Source: Streptomyces griseiscabiei (GTDB taxonomy: Bacteria > Actinomycetota > Actinomycetes > Streptomycetales > Streptomycetaceae). Taken from it: a stretch of 64,000 nucleotides of DNA. Below, one piece after another: positions 20,601-32,000 of this stretch. The notes beneath the pieces are model-generated. The model searched no databases, was not told the DNA's origin, and worked only from the letters and a program-made list of their open reading frames with translations. The stretch is taken from the NCBI RefSeq assembly GCF_020010925.1, contig NZ_JAGJBZ010000002.1, forward strand, positions 3,720,001-3,784,000, read 5' to 3'. Both the position numbers and the translations under genes were made by a program. Numbering within the stretch: the first letter of the stretch is position 1; each line of letters starts with the position of its first letter.

Positions 20601-23600
20601 GCCGGCGTCTCCTCGTTCGGCATCAGCGGCACCAACGCACACGTGATCGTGGAACAGGCACCCGACGCGGACGACGCGGACGACGCGGAGGGCACGGGCG
20701 AGGCGGACGGCACGGCCGGAGCGACCGCGACCGGCGGCGCGGAGGAGACGCGACCGTCCCCGGCCCGGACGCTGCCGCTGCTCCTGTCCGCCCGGACGCC
20801 CGCCGCGCTGCGCGCCCAGGCCGCCCGACTGCTCGCCCACCTCGACACGAGCCCCGGCACCCCGCTGCCCGACGTGGCCCTGGCCCTCGTCCGCGGCCGG
20901 GCCGCGCTGGAGCACCGGGCCGCCGTGCCCGGGGACGACGAGACGACCGCGCGCCGGGCGCTGGGCGCCCTGGCCGCCGGGACGTCCGACCCGGATCTGG
21001 TCACCGGCCTGGCGGCACCCGGGCGTACGGTGCTGCTCTTCCCCGGTCAGGGAAGTCAACGGGCCGCCGCCGGAGCCGCGCTGTACCGCGACGAGCCGGT
21101 GTTCGCCGACGCGCTGGACGACGTACTCGCCCACTTCGCGCCCCACCTCGACCTGTCGCTGCGGGACATCCTGTTCGCCGCCGAGGACGACGAGCGGGCC
21201 CCGCTGCTGCACCGCACCCGGTACACCCAGCCCGCGCTGTTCGCGCTGGAGGTGGCCCTGTTCCGGCTGCTGGACCACTGGGGAGTCGTCCCGGACCTGC
21301 TCATCGGCCACTCGGTCGGCGAGCTGGCCGCCGCGCACGTCGCCGGGGTGCTGGACCTGCCCGACGCCTGCGCCCTGGTCGCCGCCCGCGGCCGTCTCAT
21401 GGACGAACTGCCCGGCGGCGGCGCCATGGTGGCGGTCGAGGCCGGTGAGGACGAAGTGCTCCGGGTGCTCGGCGAACTCGGCCTTCCCGGAGAGACCGCC
21501 GACGCCACGGTCGGTGTCGCGGCCGTCAACGGACCGGCGGCCACCGTGCTCAGTGGTGACGAGGACGCCGTTCTGCGCGCGGCCGAGGAGTTCCGCCGCC
21601 GAGGGCGCCGGACCCGGCGGCTCACCGTGAGCCACGCGTTCCACTCCGCCCGGATGGACGGCATGCTCGACGCCTTCCGCGAGGTGGCCGAGGGCCTGTC
21701 GTACGCCGAGCCCCGCATCCCCGTGATCTCCAACCTCACTGGTGAGCCCGCCTCCACCACCGAGTTGTGCTCCCCGGAGTACTGGGTGCGGCACGTGCGC
21801 GGCGCGGTGCGGTTCATGGACGGCGTACGGCGGCTGGCCGACGACGGGGCGACGACGTTCCTGGAGGCCGGGCCGGGCGGTGTGCTCTCCGCCCTGGTGC
21901 CGGCCTGTCTGCCGGAGGACGGGCCCGGCGTCGCGGCGGTCCCGCTGCTGCCCAAGGGACAGCCGGAGGGGGCCTCGGTCCTCGCGGCCCTCACCCGCCT
22001 GCACGTCCGCGCGGTCGCCGTCGACTGGACCGCCGGGCACAGGGACACCACCGCCCCGCAGGTCGACCTGCCCACCTACCCCTTCCAGCACGAACGGTTC
22101 TGGCCGCGCCCGGCCGCGGCGAAGGACGCGGACCGCGCCATCACGGACCCGGACCCTCTCTGGGACCTGGTCGGTACGGCCGACGCACCGTCGGTCGCCT
22201 CGCTGCTGGGACTCGACGAACGGGCGCCGCTCGGTGACGTACTGCCCGCGCTGTCCGCCTGGCGTGCGCGCCGGGACCAGGAGTCTGCCGCCGCCCGGCA
22301 CCACCACCGCGTCGAATGGCAGCCGCTGGCCCTGCCCGCCCGCATCCGGTTGTCCGGCTCGTGGCTCCTCGCGGTGCCGGACGACCCCGCGGTCACGGAG
22401 ACGGCGGCGGCCGTGGAACGAGCCCTCGCGGAGCACGGCGCCGAGACGACCGTCGTCCGGATCGCCGCCGGCGCCGGACGCACGGAACTGGCCGAACGGC
22501 TCCCCGCCGGGGCCACCGGCGTGCTCTCCCTGCTTGCCCTGACCGACCTCCCGCACCCCGACCACGCGCCGCTCGGGGCGGGGCTCGGGGCGGGGCTCGC
22601 CCTCACCCTGACCCTGCTCCAGGCCCTCGGCGACACCGGCAGCCGCGCCCGGCTGTGGTGCGTCACGTCCGGCGCGGTCGGCGCGGGCCGGGACACACCG
22701 CCGTCGCCCGCCCAGGCCCGTTTGTGGGGATTCGGCAGGGTCGCCGCCCTGGAACACCCCGACCGCTGGGGCGGCTTGGTCGACCTCCCCGAACGGCTCG
22801 ACCCCGCCGCACTTCGCGGTCTGTGCGCGTGCCTGGAGGGCCCGGACGGCGTCGACGCCGAGCACGGCGACGGCACGACGGACGGACTCGCCGGTGAGGA
22901 CCAGATCGCGATCCGCCCGTCCGGCCTGCTCGGCCGGCGGCTGGTAGGCGCTCCGCAGGGCCTTCCGCAGGGCCTTCCGGCCTCCGGCGGCCGGGTCGTG
23001 CCCGGCGACGTGCCGGCCCCCACCGGCTGGCGCCCCCGGGGAACCGTGCTGGTCACCGGCGGCACGGGCGGTATCGGTCGGCACGTCGCCCGCTGGCTGG
23101 CCCGGGAAGGGGCCGGGCACCTCGTGCTGGCGGGCCGGCGGGGCGCCGCCGCCCCCGGCGCGGCGGCGCTCGTCGCCGAGCTGGAGCAGGCGGGCGCCCG
23201 GGTCACCGTGGCCGCCTGCGACCTCGCCGACCGGACCGCGACGGCCGCGCTCGTCGAGCGGCTCCGGGCGGCCGGGGACACACCGCGCGCGGTCTTCCAC
23301 GCCGCCGGCACCGTCTCCGACACCCGCACCGAGCAGTGCACACCCGCGCAGCTCCACGCCGAGCTGGCCGCCAAGGCGGACGGAGCCGACCACCTCGACG
23401 CACTCCTCGCCGACGAACCGCTCGACGCCTTCGTGCTGTTCTCCTCCATCGCTGGCATCTGGGGCAGCGGCGGCCAGGCCGCGTACGCCGCCGCCAACGC
23501 GCACCTGGACGCCCTCGCCGCCCGGCGCAGGGCCCAGGGGCGCACCGCGCTCTCCGTCGCGTGGGGCCCCTGGGAGGGCACCGGCATGGCCGACGGCGAC

Positions 23601-26600
23601 GCGGGCGCCGGGCTGCGCCGGCACGGCCTCGTCGGCCTGCGACCCGAAACGGCGCTGACCGCACTCCGCCAGGCCCTGGACACGGGACGCACCGAGGTCG
23701 TCGTCGCGGATGTGGACTGGCGGCGGTTCGTCCCCGTCTTCACCTCAGGACGCCCCAGCAGGCTCCTGGGCACACTCACCGAGACCGCCGCTGCCCCCGG
23801 ACCCTTCGAGGGCCGGCCGTCGGCCGGCACCGAGGCCCCGGAGGACCACGCCGGCCGGTGGCGCGACCGGCTGACGGCCCTCCCCGACGCGGAGGGCGAC
23901 CGGCTCCTCGTCGAACTGATCACCACCGAGGCGGCCGCCATCCTCGGCCACGGGTCGGCCGGGCGGGTCGACCCCGAACGCCCGCTGCGCGACATCGGCT
24001 TCGACTCCATCACGGCCGTCGAACTCCGCAACCGGCTCGTCGCCGCCACCGGCTTCCGCCTGCCGGTCACCGGCCTCTTCGACCACCCCACGGCGACCGG
24101 CCTCGCCCGGCACATCCGCGAGGGCCTCACGGGGGCCGCACGGCCCGCCGCCGACCCGGACACCACCGCACCCCCGGCCCCGCACACCACCGATCCCGCC
24201 GACGACCCGCTCGCCGTGGTCGCGATGGCCTGCCGCTTCCCCGCGGGCGTGCGTGCCCCGGACGACCTGTGGCGGCTGGTGGCCGACGAGGTGGACGCCA
24301 TCGGCGCCTTCCCCACCGACCGGGGCTGGGACCTGGACTCCCTGTACGACCCCGACCAGGACCGGCCGGGCACCTTCTACAGCTCAGGCGGCGGGTTCCT
24401 CGACGGGGCGGGCGACTTCGACGCCGCCTTCTTCGGGATCTCGCCCCGTGAGGCGCTGGCCATGGACCCGCAGCAGCGGCTCCTCCTGGAGACGTCCTGG
24501 GAGGTCCTCGAACGCGCCGGGATCGACCCGCTGTCGGTCCGTGGCAGCCGCGGTGGCGTCTTCGTCGGAGTGGCCTCCCAGGGCTACGGCACCGGACCGG
24601 GTACGTCGGCCGACGGCGTCGAAGGGCATCTGCTGAGCGGCAACGTCACCAGCGTGGCGTCCGGGCGGATCGCCTACACGCTCGGCATCGAGGGCCCGGC
24701 CGTCACCCTCGACACGGCCTGCTCCTCCTCACTGGTCGCCCTGCACCTCGCCGGTCAGGCGCTGCGCGCCGGTGACTGCTCCTTCGCGCTCGTCGGCGGC
24801 GCCGCCGTGATGGCCGCCCCGGACGTGTTCGTGGAGTTCGGCAAGCAGGGCGGTCTCTCGCCCGACGGCCACTGCCGCTCGTTCGCCGACGGCGCCGACG
24901 GCACCGGCTGGGGCGAGGGCGCCGGCATGATCCTCGTCGAGCGGCTGTCCGACGCCCGGCGCCTCGGCCACCCCGTGCTCGCCCTGGTCCGGGGGACGGC
25001 GGTCAACCAGGACGGCGCCAGCAACGGCCTCACCGCCCCGAGCGGCCTCGCCCAGCAGCGGGTGATCCGCGAGGCGCTCGGCCACGCCCGCCTGACCACG
25101 GCCGACGTCGACATGGTCGAGGCGCACGGCACCGGCACCGTCCTCGGCGACCCGGTCGAGGCACAGGCACTGCTGGCCACCTACGGCCAGGGCCGCCCGG
25201 CGGACCGGCCGCTCTGGCTGGGCTCGCTGAAGTCCAACCTCGGCCACACCCAGGCCGCGGCGGGCGTCGCGGGACTGATGAAGACCGTCCTGGCCATGGG
25301 GCACGCGACGCTGCCCAGGACCCTGCACGCCGACGACCCCACCTCCCGGGTCGACTGGTCCGGCGGCGCCGTCCGGCTCCTCGACCGGGCCCGCCCCTGG
25401 CCGGCCCCCGGCCGCCCCCGGCGCGCCGGAGTCTCGGCGTTCGGCATGAGCGGCACCAACGCCCATGTGGTCCTGGAGGAGGCGCCCCCGGAGCCGGCCG
25501 TCCCGGAGCCGCCGACCGCCGCTCAGGACACCGGCGCCCGGCCCGGCGCCCCCGCGTCGCCCGCGCTGCCCTGGCTCCTGTCCGCCCGCTCGCAGCCGGC
25601 CCTGCGCGAACAGGCCGCGCGGCTGCACGCCCACCTCAGCGACCGACCCGAACTGCGGCCGGCCGACGTCGCCCACGCGTTGGCGACCACCAGGTCCGCC
25701 CTCCCGCACCGGGCCGTCGTCGTCGGCAGCGACCGCGGTCAACTGCTGGACGCGCTGGCCGCCCTCGCGGACCGGTCGGCCGCGTCCGGGGCCGTCGAGG
25801 GACAGGCCCGCGGCGGCGGCCGTACCGTCTTCGTCTTTCCCGGCCAGGGGTCGCAGTGGGCGGGGATGGGGGCGGATCTGCTGGATGCGGCGCCGGTCTT
25901 CGCGGAGCGGGTGGCGCAGTGCGAGCGGGCGCTGTCGCCGTACGTGGACTGGTCGTTGACCGGTGTGCTGCGGGGTGAGCCCGGTGCGCCGTCGTTGGAG
26001 CGGGTGGATGTGGTGCAGCCCGTGTTGTGGGCGGTGATGGTGTCGTTGGCCGCGCTGTGGCGGTCGTACGGTGTGGAGCCGTCGGCGGTGGTCGGGCACA
26101 GCCAGGGGGAGATCGCGGCCGCCGTGGTGGCCGGGGCGTTGTCCCTGGAGGACGGGGCCAAGGTCGTCGCCCTGCGCAGCCGGGCCCTCGTGGCGCTGGC
26201 CGGGGCCGGTGGCATGGTGTCCCTCGCCGTCTCCGAGGACCGGGCCCGCGCTCTCCTGGCATCCCACGGCGACCACGTCTGCGTGGCCGCCGTCAACGGC
26301 CCCGACGCGGTGGTGGTGGCCGGCCGGCCGGACGCGCTCACGGACCTCCTCGCGGCCTGCGAGAGGGACGGCGTACGGGCCCGGCGCATCCCCGTCGACT
26401 ACGCGGCCCACTCGGCCCAGGTGTCCCGGGTCCGCGACGACCTGCTCGCCGCACTGGCCGACGTGACGCCCCGCACGGGCGGGACACCGCTGTACTCCAC
26501 GGTCACCGGCGAACCCCTCGACGGATCGCTGCTGACGGCGGACTACTGGTACCGGAACCTGCGCGAGCCCGTGCAGTTCGCGCGGGCCACCGCACGGCTG

Positions 26601-29036
26601 CTGGACGCCGGATTCGACCTCTTCGTCGAGGCGAGCCCGCACCCCGTGCTCACCGCCGGAGTCGAGGGAACCGCCGAAGGGGCGGGCCGGACCGTCACCA
26701 CCGTCGGGACGCTGCGGCGCGAAGACGGCGACCGGGCGCGGTTCCTCGCCTCGCTCGCCGAGGCCTGGACCACCGGAGCCGAGGTGGCCTGGCCGGACGT
26801 CGTGGCCCACGCCGCGCCCGGCGCCCGACCCGTCCCCCTGCCCACCTACGCCTTCCAGCGGACCCGGTTCTGGCTGCCCACCCCGGGCCGCACCGCCCCG
26901 GTGGCCGGCGCGGCGGCCGACGCCGCGCAGGACCGCTTCTGGGCGGCCGTGGACAGCGGCGACCCGGCCGGGCTGGCCGCCGCCCTCGGCGCGGACGCCG
27001 ACGCCACGCCGGAGGGCTTCGCCCCGGCGCTGCGCGAGGTGCTGCCGGTGCTGTCCGGCTGGCGACGCGCCCGGCTCGACCGGGACGCCGTACGGTCCCT
27101 CGGTTATCGGGTCCGCTGGCAGGCGGTGGCCGACCCGCCCGCCGCGCCGCTCGACGGCGACTGGCTTCTCGTCGTACCGAAGCAGCACACCGACGACCCG
27201 CTCGTCGGCGCGTGCCAGGACGCGCTGCGGCTCGGCGGCGCGCGGGCCCGTACCGTCACCGTCGACGCGGGCGACGCGGCCCGGACCGCGCAGGACGTCG
27301 CCGACGCCGTCGCGGACGCCGCCCGGCCGGTCTCCGGCGTGCTGTCCCTGCTGGCCCTGGACGAGCGTGCGCCGACGCAGGAGGCCCTGGTGCTCGCCGG
27401 GACCGCCACCACCCTCGAACTGCTCAAGGCCCTCGACACCCTGGGGATCGACGCCCCGCTGTGGTGCGTGACCGGCGGCGCGGTCGCCGTCCGCCCCGAC
27501 GAGCGGCTCACCCGTCCGGGCGGGGCCCAGCTGTGGGGGCTCGGCCGGGTCGTCGGCCTGGAACAGCCGAGGCGCTGGGGCGGCATCGCCGACCTGCCGC
27601 CGCACCCCGGCCCCGCCGAGGCGCGCCACCTCGCCGCCTTCCTCGCGGGCGGCCACGAGGAGGACCACCTCGCCGTACGGCCCACCGGCGCTCTCGCGCG
27701 CCGACTCGTCCACGCCCCGGCCCCCGACGCCTCGGCGGGCCGCGACCGGACACCGGCCGGAGGCACCGCCCTGATCACCGGCGACACCGGGGTGCTGGGC
27801 GCCGACATCGCCCGCTGGCTGGCCCGGCGCGGCGCCCGCCAGGTCGTCCTGGCCGGGGACCGGAGCGCGGATCAGGTGGCCGTGGCCGCCCTGCGCGACG
27901 AACTCGCCGAACTGGGAGCCGAGTTGACCGTGCCCGACGGCCCGGACGCCCTGGCCGGCCCGACCGGCGGGGCACCTCTGACCGTCGCCGTCCACCTCGC
28001 CCGCGCCCACGACCCCGGCGCCTCGCTCGCCGAACTCACCCCCGAGGACCTGGAGGGCGCCCTGCGGTCCGTCCTCGGCCCGGTGGCCGACCTCGACGCG
28101 CTGCTCGACGGCCACCCGGCACCGGACTCCGTCGCCCTCGCCGTGCTGTTCCCGTTGAGCGGTGTCTGGGGGGCCGCCCGGCGTGGCGCCGCCACCAGCG
28201 CCTACGCCGCCCTCGAAGCGCTGGCCCGCGACCGCCGCGACCGGGGGAACCGCTGGGTCACCCTCGCCCTCGGCGGCCAGGAACCCGCGCCCGCCGGATC
28301 CGACGCGGTGGAGCGCCCCCTGGACGCGGACACGGTCCTCGCGGCCCTGCAGCGGTCGCTGGACCACGACGAACCCGCCGCGATCCTCGCGGACGTCCGC
28401 TGGGACCGCGTCGTGGCCGCCGTGCCCGACCCCCGGGCGCTCAGGCTGCTCAGCGAACTGCCCGAGGCGGCCTCCGCCCCGGACGAGACCACGCGGGACG
28501 ACCAGGACGACGACGCCGCCGAACTCGCCCGCCGGCTCGACCCGTTGGACGAACCCGCGCGACGCCGGCTGCTGCTCGACCTGGTGTGCGACCACGCGGC
28601 GGCGGTCCTCGGCCACTCCGGCCGCCAGGCAGTCCCGGCCGACCAGGCGTTCTCCGCCGTCGGGTTCGACTCGATGCTCGCCGTGTCCTTCCGCAACCGG
28701 CTGCGCACGGCGACCGGCGTCCCCATCGCCGCGACGGTGGTGTTCGACCATCCCACCCCCGCCGCCCTCGCCGACCACCTGTACGACGGGTTGTGCGCCC
28801 GGCCCGGCCCGGCCGTTCCCGCGCTCGCCGAACTCCGGGCGCTGGAGGCGGCCCTGACCTCCGCCGACCCCCGCGCCCGGGGCGCCGACGAGCTCGGCGC
28901 GCGCCTGCAGGACCTCGTACGGACCTGGGCCCGGCGCACAGCGCCCGACACCGGCCCGGCGGACGCCGACGCGATCGGTTCGGCCAGCGCCGACGAGCTG
29001 TTCGACCTGCTTGACAACAACTTCGGAATGGCCTGA
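14625..29036 (+). CDS. conB: Modular PKS, modules 2-4 (ConB-type)
   Basis: A 4803-aa PKS subunit. ATG at 14625 follows GGGAG at 14610-14614. A Ser-rich head and a coiled-coil docking segment (about 15-40, [19 protein letters not shown]) pair plausibly with the ConA tail. Modules: M2 KS (Cys218)-AT (Ser672, YASH 771-774, methylmalonyl)-KR (LDD, Ser1340/Tyr1353)-ACP (Ser1522); M3 KS (Cys1758)-AT (Ser2230, HAFH 2337-2340, malonyl)-KR (Trp2946, Ser2941/Tyr2954, A1)-ACP (Ser3128); M4 KS (Cys3366)-AT (Ser3826, YAAH 3926-3929)-KR lacking catalytic residues-ACP (Ser4683). C-terminal docking region ends [14 protein letters not shown]4 should leave a ketone, matching the C21 hemiketal carbon of concanamycin. 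Codon 111 (14955-14957) is TTA, so conB itself may need bldA. In-frame starts further upstream lie inside conA and were not used. Confidence 0.9.
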   Translation: MTRTPSSSSPSSSSSDTNVVEALRDALKETARLRRENRQLQAGVGEPVAVVGMACRLPGGVVSPAGLWELVESGRDGVSGFPVDRGWDVEGLFDPDPDRPGTSYTRHGGFLHDAAEFDAEFFGISPREALAMDPQQRLLLEASWEAVESAGVDPQTLRGSRTGVFAGIMYHDYGPALHIPAGGVDGQRLTGGAGSVLSGRVAFSLGLEGPAVTVDTACSSSLVAVHLGVSALRAGECSLALAGGVTVMSSPGTFVEFSRQRGLSVDGRCRSFAASAGGTGWAEGVGLLVLERLSDARRNGHRVLAVVRGSAVNQDGASNGLTAPSGRAQERVIRAALASAGVTAADVDVVEAHGTGTRLGDPIEAQALLATYGRERSAERPLWLGSLKSNIGHAQAAAGVAGVIKMVMALQQRALPRTLHVDEPTPLVDWASGGVELLTAQREWEAVEGRPRRAGISSFGISGTNAHLILEEAPPAPEPDAPPAPEPQALPVPDTSPVPLVLSARTPDALRDQARRLLPLLRDTAGPAARDLAFSLLTSRSLFDHRAVVGGDRRTWEEGLAALVDGAPGADVAHGEASATGPVVFVFPGQGSQWAGMAGELLAESPVFAARMEECERALAPFVDWSLLDAVRSGRAWDRVDVVQPALFAVMVSLAEVWRSFGVVPDAVVGHSQGEIAAAVVAGALSLEDGAEVVALRSQALGVLAGRGGMVSVALGHDRLADLLADRPGLSLAAVNAPSAGVVSGDPDALAALLAHCETKGVRARRIDVDYASHSAHVEEIRETLLDALAGLRPSAAHVPLYSTVEGGWLDTARMDADYWYRNLRATVGFAPAVRTLAESGYTGFIEVSPHPVLTMGIEETVHEAGCEAVVLGTLRRDEGGLRRLHHALGEAFVRGLPVDWKPALAGTGARLVDLPTYPFQRRRYWLETPRASDPAAPADDGLWREIEAQDSAALADTLGVDPGAVGEVLPALSAWRSERIRGRRADSWRHRVGWRPLTLAPRASLSGRWLVVLPADDSGGGADVLAALTAAGAEPVPVVVSAPDQDREFLAASLRAASGAEPVAGVFSLLAEETRPHPAHPDVPAGLSLTLALVQALGDTGTDAPLWCATRALAAVGGGERPGASAQAAVAGLGRTVALERPGHWGGLVDLPAVLDERAADRLGAVLAGVTDEDQVAVRSSGVYGRRLLPVGPGRPAEARPSPSGTVLITGGTGGIGAQVARELAERGAAHLLLLSRRGPDAPGADELRTELTALGARVTVAACDVADRAQLTAVVAAIPEEEPLTTVVHAAGVLDDGTLDALDPARLATLMRVKVTAARTLHEVTDGIGLADFVVFSSFMGVLGSAGQGNYAAANAALDALVAERRAAGLPGTSLAWGAWAGGGMVDDRIADRLRRLGITPMEPRAAVRAMTAALADHDELCVVADVDWQRFREAVGLRATALLSGLPGAADARTGAPAGPAGQEGQDGQVRGQLAALPAAERSRHITDLVRTHAATVLRHGAATDIAPGRAFAELGFDSLTAVELRNRLGAATGLRLPTTLLFDHPTPRALAARLLAELAPSDPPTEETGATLPGGTTAVDDDPIAIIGIGCRFPGAVHGPDAFWQLLTEGRDVIADWPPDRGWDTDRLYDPDPDRPGTTYSRRGGFLHDAGGFDAAFFGISPREALAMDPQQRLLLETCWETVEHAGIDPTALRGLPVGVFVGTNGQDYPGVLDGAPGVSEGHVMTGNTASVMSGRISYELGLDGPALTVDTACSSSLVTLHLAAQALRRGECAQALAGGVTLMTTPKLFVEFSRQRGLAPDGRCKAFAAGADGTGWAEGVGMLLLERLSDARRAGHRVLAVLSGTAVNQDGASNGLTAPSGPAQQRVIRAALTDARLTAAEIDAVEAHGTGTRLGDPIEAQALQAVYGAGRTTDEPLWLGSVKSNIGHTQAAAGVAGVIKMVLAIGHGELPRTLHADEPSTHINWDTAGLRLLGEPTPWPRTGRPRRAGVSSFGISGTNAHVIVEQAPDADDADDAEGTGEADGTAGATATGGAEETRPSPARTLPLLLSARTPAALRAQAARLLAHLDTSPGTPLPDVALALVRGRAALEHRAAVPGDDETTARRALGALAAGTSDPDLVTGLAAPGRTVLLFPGQGSQRAAAGAALYRDEPVFADALDDVLAHFAPHLDLSLRDILFAAEDDERAPLLHRTRYTQPALFALEVALFRLLDHWGVVPDLLIGHSVGELAAAHVAGVLDLPDACALVAARGRLMDELPGGGAMVAVEAGEDEVLRVLGELGLPGETADATVGVAAVNGPAATVLSGDEDAVLRAAEEFRRRGRRTRRLTVSHAFHSARMDGMLDAFREVAEGLSYAEPRIPVISNLTGEPASTTELCSPEYWVRHVRGAVRFMDGVRRLADDGATTFLEAGPGGVLSALVPACLPEDGPGVAAVPLLPKGQPEGASVLAALTRLHVRAVAVDWTAGHRDTTAPQVDLPTYPFQHERFWPRPAAAKDADRAITDPDPLWDLVGTADAPSVASLLGLDERAPLGDVLPALSAWRARRDQESAAARHHHRVEWQPLALPARIRLSGSWLLAVPDDPAVTETAAAVERALAEHGAETTVVRIAAGAGRTELAERLPAGATGVLSLLALTDLPHPDHAPLGAGLGAGLALTLTLLQALGDTGSRARLWCVTSGAVGAGRDTPPSPAQARLWGFGRVAALEHPDRWGGLVDLPERLDPAALRGLCACLEGPDGVDAEHGDGTTDGLAGEDQIAIRPSGLLGRRLVGAPQGLPQGLPASGGRVVPGDVPAPTGWRPRGTVLVTGGTGGIGRHVARWLAREGAGHLVLAGRRGAAAPGAAALVAELEQAGARVTVAACDLADRTATAALVERLRAAGDTPRAVFHAAGTVSDTRTEQCTPAQLHAELAAKADGADHLDALLADEPLDAFVLFSSIAGIWGSGGQAAYAAANAHLDALAARRRAQGRTALSVAWGPWEGTGMADGDAGAGLRRHGLVGLRPETALTALRQALDTGRTEVVVADVDWRRFVPVFTSGRPSRLLGTLTETAAAPGPFEGRPSAGTEAPEDHAGRWRDRLTALPDAEGDRLLVELITTEAAAILGHGSAGRVDPERPLRDIGFDSITAVELRNRLVAATGFRLPVTGLFDHPTATGLARHIREGLTGAARPAADPDTTAPPAPHTTDPADDPLAVVAMACRFPAGVRAPDDLWRLVADEVDAIGAFPTDRGWDLDSLYDPDQDRPGTFYSSGGGFLDGAGDFDAAFFGISPREALAMDPQQRLLLETSWEVLERAGIDPLSVRGSRGGVFVGVASQGYGTGPGTSADGVEGHLLSGNVTSVASGRIAYTLGIEGPAVTLDTACSSSLVALHLAGQALRAGDCSFALVGGAAVMAAPDVFVEFGKQGGLSPDGHCRSFADGADGTGWGEGAGMILVERLSDARRLGHPVLALVRGTAVNQDGASNGLTAPSGLAQQRVIREALGHARLTTADVDMVEAHGTGTVLGDPVEAQALLATYGQGRPADRPLWLGSLKSNLGHTQAAAGVAGLMKTVLAMGHATLPRTLHADDPTSRVDWSGGAVRLLDRARPWPAPGRPRRAGVSAFGMSGTNAHVVLEEAPPEPAVPEPPTAAQDTGARPGAPASPALPWLLSARSQPALREQAARLHAHLSDRPELRPADVAHALATTRSALPHRAVVVGSDRGQLLDALAALADRSAASGAVEGQARGGGRTVFVFPGQGSQWAGMGADLLDAAPVFAERVAQCERALSPYVDWSLTGVLRGEPGAPSLERVDVVQPVLWAVMVSLAALWRSYGVEPSAVVGHSQGEIAAAVVAGALSLEDGAKVVALRSRALVALAGAGGMVSLAVSEDRARALLASHGDHVCVAAVNGPDAVVVAGRPDALTDLLAACERDGVRARRIPVDYAAHSAQVSRVRDDLLAALADVTPRTGGTPLYSTVTGEPLDGSLLTADYWYRNLREPVQFARATARLLDAGFDLFVEASPHPVLTAGVEGTAEGAGRTVTTVGTLRREDGDRARFLASLAEAWTTGAEVAWPDVVAHAAPGARPVPLPTYAFQRTRFWLPTPGRTAPVAGAAADAAQDRFWAAVDSGDPAGLAAALGADADATPEGFAPALREVLPVLSGWRRARLDRDAVRSLGYRVRWQAVADPPAAPLDGDWLLVVPKQHTDDPLVGACQDALRLGGARARTVTVDAGDAARTAQDVADAVADAARPVSGVLSLLALDERAPTQEALVLAGTATTLELLKALDTLGIDAPLWCVTGGAVAVRPDERLTRPGGAQLWGLGRVVGLEQPRRWGGIADLPPHPGPAEARHLAAFLAGGHEEDHLAVRPTGALARRLVHAPAPDASAGRDRTPAGGTALITGDTGVLGADIARWLARRGARQVVLAGDRSADQVAVAALRDELAELGAELTVPDGPDALAGPTGGAPLTVAVHLARAHDPGASLAELTPEDLEGALRSVLGPVADLDALLDGHPAPDSVALAVLFPLSGVWGAARRGAATSAYAALEALARDRRDRGNRWVTLALGGQEPAPAGSDAVERPLDADTVLAALQRSLDHDEPAAILADVRWDRVVAAVPDPRALRLLSELPEAASAPDETTRDDQDDDAAELARRLDPLDEPARRRLLLDLVCDHAAAVLGHSGRQAVPADQAFSAVGFDSMLAVSFRNRLRTATGVPIAATVVFDHPTPAALADHLYDGLCARPGPAVPALAELRALEAALTSADPRARGADELGARLQDLVRTWARRTAPDTGPADADAIGSASADELFDLLDNNFGMA
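14747..16060 (+). repeat. KS2 copy of the near-identical KS repeat
   Basis: Partner of the conA KS1 repeat at 9052-10360, in direct orientation 5.7 kb away. It differs in a variable island (about 15103-15220) and in a patch of cluster-typical codons at about 15000-15035 that matches KS3 (19620-19655) rather than KS1, a sign of gene conversion. Confidence 0.85.
14754..19310 (+). other. Module 2: KS-AT(methylmalonyl)-KR(B1)-ACP
   Basis: KS2 14758-16045 (Cys 15276-15278); AT2 16368-17400 with GHSQGE (Ser 16638) and YASH (16935), typical of methylmalonyl-CoA ATs. A KR dimerisation element (ending [12 protein letters not shown]) follows. KR2 catalytic half 18240-18960 has LDD and LGSAGQGNY (B1). 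ACP2 about 19065-19310 (Ser 19188). Product feature: C25 OH and C24 methyl in concanamycin numbering. Confidence 0.88.
14955..14957 (+). promoter_or_regulatory. TTA (bldA-dependent) codon inside conB
   Basis: Codon 111 of conB reads TTC-TTA-CAT-GAT. The equivalent codon of the near-identical KS1 in conA is TTG. TTA is very rare in Streptomyces and needs the bldA leucyl-tRNA. It is the only in-frame TTA I noticed in the PKS genes, though I could not scan exhaustively. Confidence 0.75.
19375..24130 (+). other. Module 3: KS-AT(malonyl)-KR(A1)-ACP
   Basis: KS3 19380-20665 (Cys 19896); AT3 21027-22100 with GHSVGE (Ser 21312) and HAFH (21633), malonyl type. KR3 23040-23770 has no LDD but has the A-type Trp in [11 protein letters not shown], with Gln at the position that separates A1 from A2. 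ACP3 about 23862-24130 (Ser 24006). Expected: L-hydroxyl at C23 (sugar attachment site in concanamycin) and CH2 at C22. Confidence 0.87.
24205..28800 (+). other. Module 4: KS-AT(methylmalonyl)-KR(inactive)-ACP
   Basis: KS4 24207-25490 (Cys 24720); AT4 25830-26880 with GHSQGE (Ser 26100) and YAAH, a mild variant of YASH, so methylmalonyl. The KR keeps a nucleotide-binding loop (TGDTGVLG near 27777), but the catalytic Ser, Tyr and Asn positions read LFPLSGVWG and [10 protein letters not shown] (28146-28215): the Ser is lost with a one-residue deletion, Tyr is Ala and Asn is Tyr. ACP4 about 28545-28790 (Ser 28671). The beta-ketone should survive. Confidence 0.88.
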
Positions 29037-29050
29037 GGAGCACCGCGAAG

Positions 29051-32000
29051 ATGCCGGACGAACAGAAGCTTCTTGAGTACCTCAGGCGGGCGACCGCGGA
29101 CCTCGGGCAGGCGCGTCAGCAGCTGCGCGAGGAGGAGGACGCCAGGCACGAGCCCATCGCGATCGTCGCGATGAGCTGCCGCTACCCCGGTGGCGCCGAC
29201 GACCCCGAGCAGCTGTGGGACCTGGTGTCCTCCGGCACCGACGCCATCTCCGAGTGGCCGGCCGACCGGGGCTGGGACACGGCCGCCCTCTACGACCCGG
29301 ACCCCGACCGGCCGGGCACCTCCTACACCCGGCACGGCGGATTCCTGCACCGGGCGGGGGAGTTCGACGCCGCGTTCTTCGGCATGTCACCGCGCGAGGC
29401 CCTCGCCACCGACCCGCAGCAGCGGCTCCTGCTGGAGACCTCCTGGGAGACGCTGGAGCGCGCGGGCCTCGACCCGGCGGCCCTGAAGGGCTCCGCGACC
29501 GGCGTCTTCGTCGGCGCCATGACCAACGAGTACGGCGACGGCTCCCGAGACCGGTCCGACGTCCAGGGCCTGCTCCACACCGGCACCGCCGGCAGCGTGA
29601 TCTCCGGCCGGATCTCCTACACCCTGGGACTGGAGGGCCCGGCGGTGACGGTCGACACCGCGTGCTCGTCCTCGCTGGTCGCCCTGCATCTCGCGATACG
29701 CGCGCTGCGCTCCGGCGAGTGCTCCCTCGCCCTCGCGTGCGGTGTCACCGTCATGCCGCACCCCGACCCGTTCGTCGCCTTCAGCCGACAGCGTGCCCTG
29801 GCACCCGACGGCCGCTGCAAGGCCTTCGCGGCCGGCGCCGACGGCACCTCGTGGTCCGAGGGCGCGGGCGTGCTGCTGCTGGAGCGGTTGTCGGACGCGC
29901 GGCGGCACGGTCGGCGGGTGCTGGCGGTGGTGCGGGGCAGCGCGGTGAACCAGGACGGGGCCAGCAACGGTCTGACGGCGCCGAACGGTCCCTCGCAGCA
30001 GCGGGTGATCCGGGCGGCGCTGGCGGACGCCCGGCTGCTGCCCGGTGACGTGGACGCGGTGGAGGCACACGGCACGGGGACCCGGCTCGGGGACCCGATC
30101 GAGGCGCAGGCGCTGCTCGCGACGTACGGCCAGGACCGTGAAGAGCCGCTGTGGCTGGGGTCGTTGAAGTCGAACATCGGGCACTCCTCGGCGGCCGCCG
30201 GGGTGGGCGGTGTGATCAAGATGGTGCAGGCGATGCGGCACGGGGTGCTGCCCCGGACACTGCACGTGGACGCGCCCTCCCCGCAGGTCGACTGGTCCTC
30301 CGGCGCGGTCCGGCTGCTGACCGAGGAGCGTTCCTGGCCCACCGGTCCCGAGCGCCCCCGCCGCGCCGCCGTGTCCGGATTCGGCGTGAGCGGCACCAAC
30401 GCCCACGTGATCCTGGAGGAGGCACCCCCGGCGGAGGACCCCGCCCCCGCCGGGACCACCGAGCCCGACGACACCGTCCGGGCCACCGAGCCCCACGGTG
30501 ACCCGATGCCACTGCCTCTGGTGCCCTGGGTGCTCTCCGCCCGCAGCGAGGAGGCGCTGACCGAGCGGGCGCGGCAGCTGCTCCCGCTCGTCGACCTGCT
30601 CGACGCGGACCCGGGCCTCCGTGCCGGCGCCGTCGCGCGGGCCCTCGCCACCGGCCGGTCGGCGTTCGAGCACCGCGCGGTGGTGGTCGCGGGCGACCCG
30701 GACGGATTCCGTGCGGGACTCACCGGCCTGGTGACCGGCGGCGAGGCGGCGGGGGTGGTCCGCGGTGTCGCGGGACCCGCGGGCCGTACCGTCTTCGTCT
30801 TCCCCGGGCAGGGCTCCCAGTGGACCGGCATGGCACTCGGCCTGCTCGACTCCTCGCCGGTCTTCGCCGCCCGCATGGCCGCCTGCGAACGCGCCCTGGC
30901 CCCGCACGTGGACTGGTCGCTCGCCGCCGTCCTGCGCGGCGACGCCGGCACCCCGCCGCTGGACCGCGTCGACGTGGTCCAGCCCGCGCTGTGGGCGGTG
31001 ATGGTCTCCCTGGCCGCGCTGTGGCGTTCGGCCGGTGTGGAACCGGACGCCGTGCTCGGCCACTCGCAGGGCGAGATCGCCGCCGCGGTGGTGGCCGGAG
31101 CCCTGTCCCTGGAGGACGGCGCCAAGGTCGTCGCCCTGCGCAGCCAGGCCCTGACCGCCCTCGCCGGCCGGGGCGGCATGGCCTCGGTCCCGCTGCCGCC
31201 GGAGGAGCTGGCCGACCGCCTCCGGCAGTGGGACGGCAGGCTCTTCGTGGCCGCCGCCAACGGCCCGGCCGCCACGGTGCTGTCGGGCGACACCGAGGCG
31301 ATCGACGGCGTGGTGGCCGAACTCCAGGGTGCGGACGTACGGGCCCGCCGCATCCCCGTCGACTACGCCTCCCACTCCGCGCACGTCGAGGAGATCCGCG
31401 AACGGCTCCTGGAGTGCCTCGCGGACATCGAGCCGACGACCGGCCAAGTGCCGTTCTTCTCCACCGTGGACCTGAGCTGGCAGGACTCCGGCGCGCTGGA
31501 CGCCGAGTACTGGTACCGCAACCTGCGGCAGACCGTGCGGTTCGAGGAGGCCACCCGCACCCTGCTCGCCCAGGGCTTCCGCTTCTTCGTCGAGTCCAGC
31601 GCCCACCCGGTGCTCACCGTGGGCATCAGCCAGACCGCCGAGGCCGAGGAGTGCGACGCCGTCGCCGTCGGCACCCTCCGCCGCGACCAGGGCGGCCTCG
31701 ACCGGTTCCTACTCTCCCTCGCCGAGGCCCACACCGGCGGACTCGCGCCGCACTGGGACACGCTGCTCGCCGGGCACCCGGGCGACACCGTCGACCTGCC
31801 CACGTACCCCTTCCAGCGGCGCAGGTACTGGCTGGAACGGCCCCGGGCCGGCGCCGAGAACACCGCCGGCGCCACCGACCCGGCGGACGCCGCCTTCTGG
31901 GAGAGCGTCGGCGGACAGGATCTCCCGGCGCTCACCACGACGCTCGGCGTCCGCCCCGAGGATCCGCTGACCGTCGTCCTGCCCGCCCTGGCCGACTGGC

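Noticed and set aside
14955..23624. Very long minus-strand open frame opposite conB, and similar long antisense frames opposite all PKS genes
   Set aside because: Typical antisense shadow of high-GC3 coding DNA; no ribosome site, low-complexity Arg/Gly/Ala composition and no domains.
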